Assembly (NCBI RefSeq): GCF_003312915.1
Contig: NZ_CP030261.1
Location: 3,224,001 to 3,288,000 of the forward strand
Source of the DNA: Flavobacterium fluviale
GTDB lineage: Bacteria > Bacteroidota > Bacteroidia > Flavobacteriales > Flavobacteriaceae
Direction: 5' to 3'
Length of the DNA: 64,000 bases
Shown here: in pieces, positions 1 through 8,377 of the stretch
How positions within the stretch are numbered: the stretch's first letter is position 1
How the letters are laid out: every line of letters begins with the position of its first letter
The notes under the pieces: generated by a model
What the model saw: only the letters and a program-made list of their open reading frames with translations
Told to the model about the DNA's origin: nothing
Databases searched by the model: none
Translations under genes and position numbers: made by a program

Positions 1-366
1 GTAAATCTTTCTGCATCGCCTGTTTTTGAGCGAATTAAAAGATTAGAAAATAGTGGATATATTAAAAAGTATATTGCCCTGCTTGATGCAGAAAAATTGA
101 ATAGAGGTTTCATTGTTTTTTGCAATATCAAACTTAAACAGCACGATCGTAATATCGGGAATCAGTTTGTTAGCGATATTATGAAAATAGAAGAAGTTGT
201 GGAATGTTATAATATCTCAGGTGATTATGATTTTTTAATGAAAGTTTCTGCTAAAGACATGAAGCATTATCAAGATTTTGTGTTTAATAAATTGGGATCA
301 GTTGAAAGTATAGGGAGTACCCAAAGTACCTTTGTTATGTCGGAGATAAAAAATATGTATGGATAG
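1..366 (+). CDS. Lrp/AsnC family transcriptional regulator, 3' part
   Basis: The reading frame is already open at base 1 and runs to a TAG, so the start lies outside the window. The visible 121 residues begin inside the recognition helix of the DNA-binding domain (SASPVFERIKRLENSGYI) and continue into the beta-alpha-beta ligand-binding (RAM) domain, with the usual VVECYNISGDYDFLMKV segment. Family members are octameric or dimeric regulators that sense amino acids. The local target and ligand cannot be told. An internal TTG at base 97 is not a credible start because the upstream frame is clearly Lrp sequence. Confidence 0.9.
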   Translation, partial: VNLSASPVFERIKRLENSGYIKKYIALLDAEKLNRGFIVFCNIKLKQHDRNIGNQFVSDIMKIEEVVECYNISGDYDFLMKVSAKDMKHYQDFVFNKLGSVESIGSTQSTFVMSEIKNMYG

Positions 367-735
367 TTCTGCAATGGCTTATTTATTTGAAATTTGCTGC
401 AACATTTGCAATGTTTTTTTAGAGACTCACAATTTCTATAGATTATTCCAAAAAATAGATTTTCCTGTTATCGTTGAACTTGGGGCATATCGCTAAAGGG
501 CGTCTTTAGATAAGCTGTTAATTCCAAAGGAAAGAATACATCACACTTAATTTATGAAATTATTTCCTATTTTAAAGAAAACAAAAATCTTGATAGGATT
601 TCCGAAAAATAAAAAGCCTGAGAAGATAAATTCGCAGGCTTTCTTTTTTTTCAGCAGCTTGATCGTGAAGTATTTGATTTTTCCTCAATAGTTATAAGAA
701 GTTTTGTTCTATTTCCATATTTGCTGTCAGCCTTA
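367..735. other. intergenic region with one terminator
   Basis: AT-rich stretch between two convergent genes. I see no gene in it. The only structure noted is the hairpin at 613-642, listed separately. Confidence 0.6.
613..650 (+). terminator. rho-independent terminator
   Basis: AAAGCCTG (613-620) pairs with CAGGCTTT (635-642) and is followed on the + strand by a run of T. It sits between the Lrp gene (+) and a minus-strand gene and probably ends transcripts from the left. Confidence 0.7.
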
Positions 736-1332
736 TTACCAGTTGTTTATGTTTTTTGACTTTTCGATAATCTGCTTTAAAAGTGCATTAAAATGATTGT
801 TTAAGCCGCTGGCTGCATCTTCTAATAGCAGTTTGCCATCTTTGTCATAAATAGCTACTCTATCATTCTTGCCTTTTATAAGTTGCAGGGTTGTCCAGCC
901 ACTGCTGCTCCAGCCGCTGGTGGGCTTGTATGTCCCTTCATACCATCGTCTGCATTCAAAATCGGGACTGTTGATGCGGATCCTGCCGTCTTTAAAAAGA
1001 AAAGTCAGCGTATAGGACAGGTCATATTTATAATTCCCTTTACCAATACCTCCGGAGCTGTGTCTTACCTTAAGCGCATTTTCTTCATATGCTGTCAGGC
1101 TGATGCTTTCGCCTTCTACCACGCTGAGTCCTTTCTCGGGATTGCGGTAAATCGTATTGAGAGCATTAAGAACATTTTTGTACAAATCTTTCTGCTTTAT
1201 ATTAGGTACATCTACAACGGTAAATTCCTTACTGTCCAGTGAGACAAATCCATGTGGAGTTAGATTAAAATACTGGGCGGAGCCTAACTGTGTGAAAAGC
1301 AGCAGCAGGACGATATTGTATATTTTTTTCAT
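736..1332 (-). CDS. exported protein of unknown function
   Basis: 198 residues. The N-terminus is a classical Sec signal peptide (MKKIYNIVLLLLFTQLGSAQ), with cleavage expected after SA. The mature part is rich in aromatic residues and short beta-prone stretches (YKYDLSYTLTFLFKDGRIRI), with a C-terminal helix. I recognise no domain. It is probably periplasmic or surface exposed. It lies 120 bases downstream of, and on the same strand as, the lipoprotein gene at 1453-2052, so the two may be co-transcribed. Confidence 0.75.
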   Translation of the reverse strand: MKKIYNIVLLLLFTQLGSAQYFNLTPHGFVSLDSKEFTVVDVPNIKQKDLYKNVLNALNTIYRNPEKGLSVVEGESISLTAYEENALKVRHSSGGIGKGNYKYDLSYTLTFLFKDGRIRINSPDFECRRWYEGTYKPTSGWSSSGWTTLQLIKGKNDRVAIYDKDGKLLLEDAASGLNNHFNALLKQIIEKSKNINNW

Positions 1333-1452
1333 AGGGTTAAAATCTTATAAAATTTCAAGAACTTTTTTAATCGCATCCGCAGGACAGCTAGCTGCCTTAT
1401 GTTTTCGAAATGAATTAGCCAGTGCAGCATTGAGTTATGGTCTGGCTGTAAT

Positions 1453-2052
1453 TCAGGGATTAACAATGTCTTCATACGGAAGATTGAATCTGCCTTGGGT
1501 GATTTCGAGGACTTTCCCCGTATCCATATTACGGACTTTTCCCGAAAAGGTTCCTTTTATGCCGCTTTTGCTGATCGACTCGATTTTCACCGTAAAGATA
1601 TCATCTGCAGTCCGTGTGCTGTATAGAATAGTTCCTTCGGCTGTCTGCACTGCATAACGTGCCACCATTTCCGGCTCTTGCGGGGTAGAGTAGGTGCCTG
1701 GGGTAATATCGACTCCTATTTTCCAGATTTCAAAATCTAGTGATGGAGGTGCCAGCTCCCCGGCTTTTGAGGGGAAAGGCTTTTCAAATCCTCCAACGTT
1801 GATCATCTCAAAACGGCTGTCGTTGCCGCCACCCTGAAAATTTACCATATAAAAACTGACATCACGGCCATCCAGGGCAGCTTTGAAATAGTAGTCTGAT
1901 TCGCTGGTGTCTGATCCGCTGTCACTGCTGCAAGCAGAGAAAAGCAGAACTGTAAGGGATGTATACAATAGCTGTCCGAGACGATGTAGTATTTTATGTC
2001 TTAAAGGAATCTCTTTTATAACGATTTTACGATTGGCGCTGGAAGTTATCAT
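1453..2052 (-). CDS. lipoprotein of unknown function
   Basis: 199 residues with a lipobox (LLFSACSS, lipidated Cys near residue 41) and the Ser/Asp-rich linker typical of Bacteroidota lipoproteins. The signal peptide is preceded by an unusually long basic stretch of about 25 residues, so the true start may lie downstream at a non-ATG codon. The mature part has a repeated beta pattern and a C-terminal 'G.FSGKVRNMDTGKVLEITQGRF' type motif, seen in many small Bacteroidota lipoproteins. Function unknown. A 12-unit TTTC microsatellite lies 82 bases upstream of the start. Confidence 0.75.
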   Translation of the reverse strand: MITSSANRKIVIKEIPLRHKILHRLGQLLYTSLTVLLFSACSSDSGSDTSESDYYFKAALDGRDVSFYMVNFQGGGNDSRFEMINVGGFEKPFPSKAGELAPPSLDFEIWKIGVDITPGTYSTPQEPEMVARYAVQTAEGTILYSTRTADDIFTVKIESISKSGIKGTFSGKVRNMDTGKVLEITQGRFNLPYEDIVNP

Positions 2053-2133
2053 AATTTATTTTTTTGATTTCTAACAAAGTTAACATCATGGGATAAGGTA
2101 GACAATACCTGATTTCATTGATTTTAGAAGGTA

Positions 2134-2185
<52 letters not shown>

Positions 2186-2210
2186 CCTAGTTTCAGCAAA
2201 GTGGTTATTG

Positions 2211-2247
2211 ATTTAAAAAGCCTGCAGTATTTACATATTGCAGGCTT
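2211..2247 (-). terminator. terminator of the small membrane-protein gene
   Basis: AAGCCTGCA (2218-2226) pairs with TGCAGGCTT (2239-2247). On the minus strand the stem is followed by a T run. It lies just 3' of the gene at 2271-2495. Confidence 0.75.
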
Positions 2248-2270
2248 ATAATCTTATTATTGGGTGTTAA

Positions 2271-2495
2271 TCAGTTTGACTTTTTTAAAGTATATAGTCC
2301 GCCTGCCAAAAGAGCTGCTGCCGCTCCAATATAAAGAAAACCCTGCATTTGTCCCGATTCGTTTGAAGCGTCAATTTTAAGACCTAAAAAGTTAATCTCT
2401 TTAGTGCTGTCTGCCACTCGGTTTAAGCCCACATAGCCTGCAGCCACACCGATCACTATAAGCACAATGCCTACTATTTTTGCTGTATTCATCAT
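2271..2495 (-). CDS. small two-helix membrane protein (DUF3185-like)
   Basis: 74 residues with two hydrophobic segments: residues about 6-24 (IVGIVLIVIGVAAGYVGL) and about 52-68 (FLYIGAAAALLAGGLY). They are separated by a polar loop. The architecture and N-terminal pattern resemble the DUF3185 family of tiny inner-membrane proteins of unknown role. The family assignment is from memory of the pattern and is tentative. Monocistronic, with its own terminator. Confidence 0.7.
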   Translation of the reverse strand: MMNTAKIVGIVLIVIGVAAGYVGLNRVADSTKEINFLGLKIDASNESGQMQGFLYIGAAAALLAGGLYTLKKSN

Positions 2496-2877
2496 TTTTC
2501 ATTTTTAATGTTTCTTAAATATAAGAAAAATAATTTTGGTCTGGAAATAGAACAGATAAATACAGCTGAAAGGCAGGTAGTTCTGACTGCTGTCTGAGGT
2601 TGATAATTTCAGTTTACAATCAGACCTGTCGAGGGTAATTGGCTGGATGATAAGATGTAGTAAATTCGAAACTGTTTTTTTTGCCTTAATTTGCTGAATT
2701 TTTTATTTCTAGAAACACTTTTCAACACGATTTTTGTCGCAAAACTTAGACTACTATAATCTGTTTAATAATCCCCTAGTTTTTGTGGCAGGATTGAAGG
2801 CTGTCCTAATTGTTCAAAAATCATTTAAAAATTTGAATTGTGGACTTTTACCAGCTGGGATCTTAAAAAAAGAAAAT
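2496..2877. other. intergenic region, nothing recognised
   Basis: 382 bases of AT-rich DNA between two minus-strand genes. No gene, hairpin or repeat that I can support. Confidence 0.5.
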
Positions 2878-3357
2878 TTACTTTATTAATTTCTTGTATG
2901 CATCAATGGTATTATTTCCTCTTTCCCAAATCTGTGTGCCATTCAGCCATACTTTGCTTTTTAAAACCGATTTATTTGTTCTGCTGTAAACCACTTCTAA
3001 TGTGTCTGTATCGGTATTATTCCATTGAATGTAAGTTACAGGTTTTTCAGAGGTATGGGTATCATTTAAATTTATACCGATCCTATATTCATGCTCATGT
3101 TTAAAAACTCTGAAATTTCTAGGACTGCTGAGATTTTGGTTGTAAACTTCTTTTTTTTCCCCATCAACATGATAAAACAATTTTATCTTAGATATTTCGA
3201 TACTTTGAGGGTTCGCCGGATCTAATAGATCTTCATTACTAGAATTGAATACCGAGAATTCAATGGCGGTATCTAAATTAAAAGCTGATTCTGGAGTTTC
3301 AGAATTATCACAAGATACCAAAGTTAGGAAGCTTATAAAAAACAGCAAATTTTTCAT
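2878..3357 (-). CDS. lipoprotein of unknown function
   Basis: 159 residues with a short lipoprotein signal peptide ending in the lipobox TLVSCDN (Cys16). The mature part is polar and beta-rich (KIKLFYHVDGEKKEVYNQN; TYIQWNNTDTDTLEVVYSR), suggesting an exposed beta-sandwich. I do not recognise the family. It stands alone. Confidence 0.75.
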   Translation of the reverse strand: MKNLLFFISFLTLVSCDNSETPESAFNLDTAIEFSVFNSSNEDLLDPANPQSIEISKIKLFYHVDGEKKEVYNQNLSSPRNFRVFKHEHEYRIGINLNDTHTSEKPVTYIQWNNTDTDTLEVVYSRTNKSVLKSKVWLNGTQIWERGNNTIDAYKKLIK

Positions 3358-3662
3358 GTGATTAACGAATTATGTTATAAATCATTTTTTTATTGTTAGT
3401 ATAGGATGCATTGTCGGGATAAAATTACGGAAATAGAGATGATTAATGAAGCTGCTAAGTACAATTTTCTCTTGTGGTGTTTGAGGATTATAATTAAATC
3501 TCTATCCAGCCAAGTTGTATTTTTGCCAGATCACTTCTTTTGGAGGATACTCACCTTTTTGTACGCATGAAACAAAACACAGCATGCTGCGGTCCTTTAG
3601 ACGAATAAAAAAAATGTCAGAGATGAGAATTGATATATGACGACAGCGCATAGCGAAAATAT
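3358..3662. other. intergenic region, nothing recognised
   Basis: About 300 bases of AT-rich sequence without a supportable gene or structure. Confidence 0.5.
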
Positions 3663-4028
3663 CTAATCAACATCGTTTTCAATATTTAATTTACAAAGTG
3701 CGATTTGCTTTTTGACTGCTTTTAATTCTTTCATTTTTTCTTCTATTTGTAATAATTTTTTATTGAGAACTTCAATTTTTGCAGACTTACTAATTTGTTT
3801 TTTATACCAGGCATCAACAATCTCTTTTATTTCTGACAAAGTGAAACCTACTGCTTTGGCCATTTGTACAAATCTTAGTTTTTCGATAGTTTCAGTATCA
3901 TAATAAACATAATTATTGGTAGTAACTTCATTTTTAGTTTGACCTTTGATCAGTCCACTTTTTTCGTAAAAACGAATTGTTCCAATTGGTATGCCTGTTT
4001 CTTTGGAAAGTTGATTTATCAATTTCAT
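3663..4028 (-). CDS. MerR family transcriptional regulator
   Basis: 121 residues. The N-terminal winged helix-turn-helix is clear (TGIPIGTIRFYEKSGLI, residues about 11-27), followed by the second helix pair and a coiled-coil dimerisation helix (residues about 80-115). MerR proteins bind dyads between widely spaced promoter elements and twist DNA when activated. There is no C-terminal metal-binding cysteine cluster of the CueR/ZntR kind, so an organic or redox signal is likelier. It is divergent from the hydrolase gene with a 110-base gap holding two dyads and a promoter, so it probably regulates that gene and itself. Confidence 0.9.
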   Translation of the reverse strand: MKLINQLSKETGIPIGTIRFYEKSGLIKGQTKNEVTTNNYVYYDTETIEKLRFVQMAKAVGFTLSEIKEIVDAWYKKQISKSAKIEVLNKKLLQIEEKMKELKAVKKQIALCKLNIENDVD

Positions 4029-4055
4029 TATGTAGGTGTTTTGAATTAAATATAA

Positions 4056-4107
4056 ACTGTACAGTATGCTTCATACTTGTGGGTTACAAAATTAGTGTTT
4101 ATTTTTG
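4056..4107 (+). promoter_or_regulatory. hydrolase promoter with overlapping MerR-type dyads
   Basis: A Bacteroidota-type promoter is visible: TTG at 4077-4079, a 20-base spacer, and TATTTTTG (TAnnTTTG) at 4100-4107, about 30 bases before the ATG at 4139. Immediately upstream lie the palindrome ACTGTACAGT (4056-4065) and the dyad GTATGcttCATAC (4064-4076), candidate operators for the divergent MerR protein. The assignment is inferred from position and symmetry. Confidence 0.6.
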
Positions 4108-4138
4108 CAATTAAGAAATCATAACAAATAAAAAAAGG

Positions 4139-5014
4139 ATGAAATATACGGACGCAGAACTAATTAAATCACTACCAAACTTTGTAAATAATTATGACGA
4201 AGTGAATGGTACTAAATTACATTACGTTAAAGGTGGTCAAGGAGAACCATTAATTTTAATTCCTGGTTATCCGGAAACTTGGTGGGCATACCATAAAGTA
4301 ATGCCAATCCTTGCAGAAAAATATTGTGTTATTGTAATAGAAATGAGAGGGATGGGTAGTTCGGGTAAACCGGCTGACGGTTACGAAAAAAATAATATGG
4401 CAAAAGACATATTCGAGCTTATAAATAAGATGGGATATGAAAAGGTGCACATTGGCGGGCATGATATCGGCGCTCATGTGGCTTTTAGTTTTGCGGCAAA
4501 TTTTCCAGAATCGACCTCTAAACTAATTATGTTAGATACACCGCATCCAGACCAAACAATGTACCAATTGCCAATGTTGCCTGTTCTAGGAGCAAATTAC
4601 TTGTATCCTTGGTGGTTAGCATTTAATCAAGTAAAGGAACTTCCTGAAGATCTGCTTGAAGGACGAATGAATATTGTGATTGACTGGCTATTTAAAAATT
4701 TACTGGTGGAAAAAAGCAGCGTTAGTAATTTCGATAAGGAAGTTTACGAATTTGCCTATAACAAAAAGGACGCAATTCGATCGTCAAATGCTTGGTATCA
4801 AGCTTTTCCTCAAGACATTGAAGACAGTAAAACATACAAAAAACTAAATATGCCAGTACTTGGGATTGGTGGGAGCGGTTATGGTATGTTAGAAATGTCA
4901 TTATCAAACGCTGCAATTGACTTACAACTGAAAAAAATAGAAGAATGTGGACATTTTATCCTTGCCGAAAAACCAAATGAAACTGCAAAGTTTATAGTTG
5001 AATTTTTGGAATAA
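4139..5014 (+). CDS. alpha/beta hydrolase, epoxide hydrolase/haloalkane dehalogenase-like
   Basis: 291 residues, full length for the family. The HGxP-like oxyanion motif appears as PGYPETWW (42-49). The nucleophile elbow is GHDIG (107-111), giving Asp109 rather than Ser as nucleophile, as in epoxide hydrolases and haloacetate or haloalkane dehalogenases. The catalytic His is His272 in ECGHF. The central cap region contains YPWWLAFNQ. The protein is cytosolic with no signal peptide. The substrate cannot be predicted. Its promoter is shared with a divergent MerR regulator, so expression is probably inducible. Confidence 0.88.
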   Translation: MKYTDAELIKSLPNFVNNYDEVNGTKLHYVKGGQGEPLILIPGYPETWWAYHKVMPILAEKYCVIVIEMRGMGSSGKPADGYEKNNMAKDIFELINKMGYEKVHIGGHDIGAHVAFSFAANFPESTSKLIMLDTPHPDQTMYQLPMLPVLGANYLYPWWLAFNQVKELPEDLLEGRMNIVIDWLFKNLLVEKSSVSNFDKEVYEFAYNKKDAIRSSNAWYQAFPQDIEDSKTYKKLNMPVLGIGGSGYGMLEMSLSNAAIDLQLKKIEECGHFILAEKPNETAKFIVEFLE

Positions 5015-5301
5015 TTAACACGCAATAATTACAGAGAACTAGACAGCCACTATTATCGGTAGATTTAATTAATAGCAACATGATAAACGATTTCTAAATG
5101 ACATTATAAAATCATAATTTTTGTTCTATTTTAGGTTCTCTAATCCTTTAAGTTATCGAATATAAATTGATGGATTTCCTGCTTCGTACAAATAGCCATT
5201 CTTATGAATTTGTTGGCTTTGTCTTATATTTATTCAAAAAAAGAAATTAAAAAACAAAAATGACCAAAAGTTATCGAATTTAATGGTATAAACGAAAAAA
5301 A

Positions 5302-5327
5302 GGCGCCAATTGTCTTCAATTGGCGCC
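5302..5327. terminator. 11-bp GGCGCC hairpin at junction A
   Basis: GGCGCCAATTG pairs perfectly with CAATTGGCGCC around a TCTT loop, flanked by A and T runs, so it can act in both directions. An identical 26-base hairpin occurs at 37078-37103. It is the left edge of junction repeat copy A. Confidence 0.85.
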
Positions 5328-5340
5328 TTTTGGCTGTTTG

Positions 5341-5475
5341 TGACCTCTAGTTTACAATTTACAAATCATTTTATGAATGATTTAAAGAAATTAGCTTATT
5401 TTTCTATTGATTTGTAAGATTATTATTTTGGTTCTTTGATTAGAAGCGGTTTGTATGTATTGTAGGGGTTTAATG
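5341..5475. repeat. junction repeat, copy A
   Basis: First of five diverged copies of a noncoding block. It begins TGACC, continues with TTTACAAATCATTTTATGAA and GATTTAAAGAAATTAGCTTA, and closes with GAAGCGGTTTGTATGTATTG. The left arm (ACAAA..) and right arm (GGTTTGTA) are roughly inverted. Weaker similarity to copy D continues to about 5750, for example a shared GATTATTCA stretch and a shared TAAAAATTGATTT. It separates ordinary chromosome on the left from the defence cassette on the right. Confidence 0.85.
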
Positions 5476-5754
5476 TTAAAAATGCTAAAGAATGTGATTT
5501 CACTAATTTGTTATTGGATCAATTTCAAGTATTAAATCCGAATGTTACCTCAATGCCTAAATGAACATTTAATTTAGTTATTTACAAAATTAAATATTAG
5601 TTTTGAGATTATTCAGGTCAAAATTTGATGATTATGTTTGTTAGTTTGGATGAAAATAAAAAATATGTGCCTATTCTTTACTGTTATTCAACTGAATCTA
5701 AAAATTGATTTGTTTCCATTATACTAGTTAGGATTTTTATTGTTGAATATTGCC

Positions 5755-6858
5755 CTAAATTGGCCATTGAATACTACCAAAAATCTTGAAGTATTCTGCT
5801 CCTAATTCTTTTTCGACAGAGTAAACAAAGGCAATATTGCCAAAAAGCCAGTCCTTAAAGTTTCGATTTGTAATATTGGATTTTTGCATATGATTCTCAA
5901 CTCCATTTTTAATACAGTGATGCAAATGGTGTTCTATATCCTTTTTCTTTTTCCTGGGAATTGTAACTTTTTTATTGTTTACTGAGAGGCCCGTTACAAA
6001 GAATAGACTTCCTCTTTTAAGGATTTTGGTTTTTCCCATATTTACAAATAATTTTTCGTCCTTTATTATCTTATAAATTGTTTTCTTTACAGAAATTAAA
6101 GTTTCATAATCTCCAGAAAAGGTTAGATCATCGGCATAACGGGTATAGCTCAAATTATTTTTGGATGCCAGTAATGTTAAACGATGATCGAGGCTTAGAC
6201 AGAAAAGATTTGAAAGCTTTGGGCTTGTCGGGGCTCCTTGAGGCAATATGCCACCATCATGTTCTAAAACAACTTTTTTGAGATGCTTTTCATTTTTTTT
6301 AAAAGATTTAAAAAACATTTTGTCGGGAACAACCGAGCAGATTTTCGCTAAAGCGAAAGCAACATTTCCATGATAACCCATACCTTTAAATATGCGGTAA
6401 ATCTGTTTTTCGTTTATAGAATCAAAGAATCTCAGAAAATCAATTTTTAAGATAGCTTCTTTATTCAAGTGACTCTCAGCATTGTTTTTTATGCTGGCTT
6501 TTAAATCGAACCCTTTGCAGCACTCGTGTGAAGGCCGGTTTTCAAGGATGTTTTTTAAAATCCATCGCTGTAAATATTTCAGTTCACTGCTGGGAGTCTG
6601 AATAACTCGGTAACCTCCTTTTTTTTTCTTCATCTTAAATCTTTTATAAAAACCGTCTCTCGGCATATTGCACAAGTGTATCATGTTATTTATATTAAAC
6701 TTTGAGATGAGCCCCAAATGATGTACTGAATAAATTACAGGTAGCCCCTGATCAATCAGATGGGCCCGATATTGTGCGATGTCATTAAGGAATTCCGGAG
6801 AAGGAGGTGCCGGTATTTCTTTTGGGATGGAATTTTTAATTATTGATGGAATAGTCAT
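5755..6858 (-). CDS. retron reverse transcriptase
   Basis: 367 residues. The catalytic motif is YADD (241-244), with Asp140 in ILKIDFLRFFD and the GILPQGAPTSPKLSN finger motif (203-217). The two retron-specific signatures are present: NAxxH as NAESH (126-130) and VTG (288-290). These separate retron RTs from group II intron and DGR enzymes. There is no maturase domain. The enzyme would copy an adjacent msr-msd RNA into msDNA, which holds a toxic effector in check. It lies downstream of the PRTase-like effector gene, and the 165-base gap between them contains the candidate ncRNA. Confidence 0.93.
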   Translation of the reverse strand: MTIPSIIKNSIPKEIPAPPSPEFLNDIAQYRAHLIDQGLPVIYSVHHLGLISKFNINNMIHLCNMPRDGFYKRFKMKKKKGGYRVIQTPSSELKYLQRWILKNILENRPSHECCKGFDLKASIKNNAESHLNKEAILKIDFLRFFDSINEKQIYRIFKGMGYHGNVAFALAKICSVVPDKMFFKSFKKNEKHLKKVVLEHDGGILPQGAPTSPKLSNLFCLSLDHRLTLLASKNNLSYTRYADDLTFSGDYETLISVKKTIYKIIKDEKLFVNMGKTKILKRGSLFFVTGLSVNNKKVTIPRKKKKDIEHHLHHCIKNGVENHMQKSNITNRNFKDWLFGNIAFVYSVEKELGAEYFKIFGSIQWPI

Positions 6859-7023
6859 AAAGGCAACTCTTTTATTTATTCGGCGTGAGCATTACTGCAC
6901 AAACCGGAACGTAGTGAGGATATTGTGCAGTAAAGTTTGAAAAGTTACTTCACTAAATTCTTGGATAACTATCCAGGAAATCAAGATTTAAACTTATTTA
7001 AATGACTTGAAATTGCTTGCCAT
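6859..7023 (-). ncRNA. candidate retron msr-msd RNA
   Basis: Gap between effector and RT genes, read on the minus strand. It holds a perfect 11-bp stem TTACTGCACAA/TTGTGCAGTAA (arms at 6923-6933 and 6892-6902) with a 20-base loop, a good msd hairpin candidate. It also holds a smaller hairpin at 6958-6979 (TGGATA/TATCCA plus an outer TTC/GAA), a candidate msr stem. A possible closing pairing is only five bases (GGCAA near 7018 with TTGCC near 6862), so the RNA boundaries are uncertain. Confidence 0.6.
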
Positions 7024-8295
7024 TTATGACCTTCCATTAAATTTTTTTGGTATGTAATCAATAACTTTTATTTCAAAATTAATCTTTTCATCCAAATATA
7101 GCATTTTTTTATTGCGTTCAATGCATTTTTTAGCGTCCATGTAAAGGCTTAGTCCAAAAGAAGTTAATTTACCGTTAGGTTCAAAAATACCCTTTTCACG
7201 CCCGTTTAAAATGTACTGATCATAATCTTTTTGCATAATTCCAAGTTTGTGACAGATGTTGGCAGTAAGGAAACCTTGTCTGGAAAGCTTTATGATACTG
7301 TAAATTGAAAAATCAGTACTTGATACAGAAGAAAATTCTTTTTTTCCTTTTTTTATCTTGAAAGAAAAAAAGTTATCCTTAAGATTTTGGGTTCCAAATT
7401 CTTTTAAAATAGATAGTTCGTAAGATATATTCTTGCGTAGTTCACGAGAAGTATGCATTTTATCAGGAGAAAATCTTGGAATTAATGGAATCCATCCTGT
7501 AGTACTTGCCCAGATAATGGGTAAGGTGTTATTTGGGCTTCCGTAGGCAAATGATACAAGGGCTTGGGAATTGTCATAACCAAGTGCATTGATAAATTTC
7601 TCTTTCTTGCCCACTTTGCTTTTTTTCTGACTCAGGGATTTACCATACTTAAATGCCATGTCCCGATAAGGTACGTGTTTGCGATATCCAAAATAACTTG
7701 CATCGGGAGCAAAGGCTTTTTTGAAAATATTAGAAGGAGGTATTACGACTTTTGTAAATAGTCCTTTTAAGTTCTTTATCCCATTTCGCATACCTGCGAT
7801 ACCTATAAAGTAAATATTTGCAAAAGCCGTCATATATTCACGGCTTACATAAAAATAATCCTTAACAGAGTCTCCAGTTCCTACAAAATCGTCCAGCATA
7901 ATCAACGAATAAATGCTGAAATTGTCATACGAAATATCTTTGAGGTTGTTTACGAGTTTTATGGATTTGGCATTTTTTTTATAAAAGGAGGTTTTTTGAA
8001 AAAAATAAGCAATCATACTTCCGCTTTTACCAAATTCTCCCACATCATTGACGATCAGCTGATGTCCATCGGGTACATTTTTAGGAAATAAATTCACAAA
8101 AGCATCATTTAATATACTTTCAATCTCATATGTTGTATAAACAGTTAAATTGGAAAGTATTTTTTTTGCAAGATCTATTTCATGCTCTTCGAAGTTTCCT
8201 AACCATTTTACAATATCAAGAGGACTGACGACATGCTTAAGCCTTCCAGACAAAATTTCTAGTTCTGTATTATCTATGTTAATGTTAAATGACAT
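7024..8295 (-). CDS. retron effector: phosphoribosyltransferase-like with C-terminal winged helix
   Basis: 423 residues. The PRPP-binding signature of PRTase folds is present: LIMLDDFVGTGDS at 131-143 (hydrophobic strand, two Asp, TGxS loop). The C-terminal 100 residues (FSIYSIIKLSRQGFLTANICHKLG...) look like a winged-helix module. PRTase plus wHTH effectors define type III retrons (Ec73-like), where they act as toxins released when phage disturbs the RT-msDNA complex. Position directly upstream of the RT fits. The enzyme substrate is unknown. The type assignment rests on motif and context. Confidence 0.8.
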   Translation of the reverse strand: MSFNINIDNTELEILSGRLKHVVSPLDIVKWLGNFEEHEIDLAKKILSNLTVYTTYEIESILNDAFVNLFPKNVPDGHQLIVNDVGEFGKSGSMIAYFFQKTSFYKKNAKSIKLVNNLKDISYDNFSIYSLIMLDDFVGTGDSVKDYFYVSREYMTAFANIYFIGIAGMRNGIKNLKGLFTKVVIPPSNIFKKAFAPDASYFGYRKHVPYRDMAFKYGKSLSQKKSKVGKKEKFINALGYDNSQALVSFAYGSPNNTLPIIWASTTGWIPLIPRFSPDKMHTSRELRKNISYELSILKEFGTQNLKDNFFSFKIKKGKKEFSSVSSTDFSIYSIIKLSRQGFLTANICHKLGIMQKDYDQYILNGREKGIFEPNGKLTSFGLSLYMDAKKCIERNKKMLYLDEKINFEIKVIDYIPKKFNGRS

Positions 8296-8377
8296 TATCT
8301 CAAAAGAATTTAATTATAAATTATATTAAGGATCATCCTAAAAGGCAGGCAGAGATATTAAAGAGTAGAATGAAAAG

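Noticed and set aside
5755..6858. Group II intron or diversity-generating retroelement RT
   Set aside because: No maturase domain and no variable/template repeat pair. NAxxH and VTG motifs plus the PRTase neighbour point to a retron.
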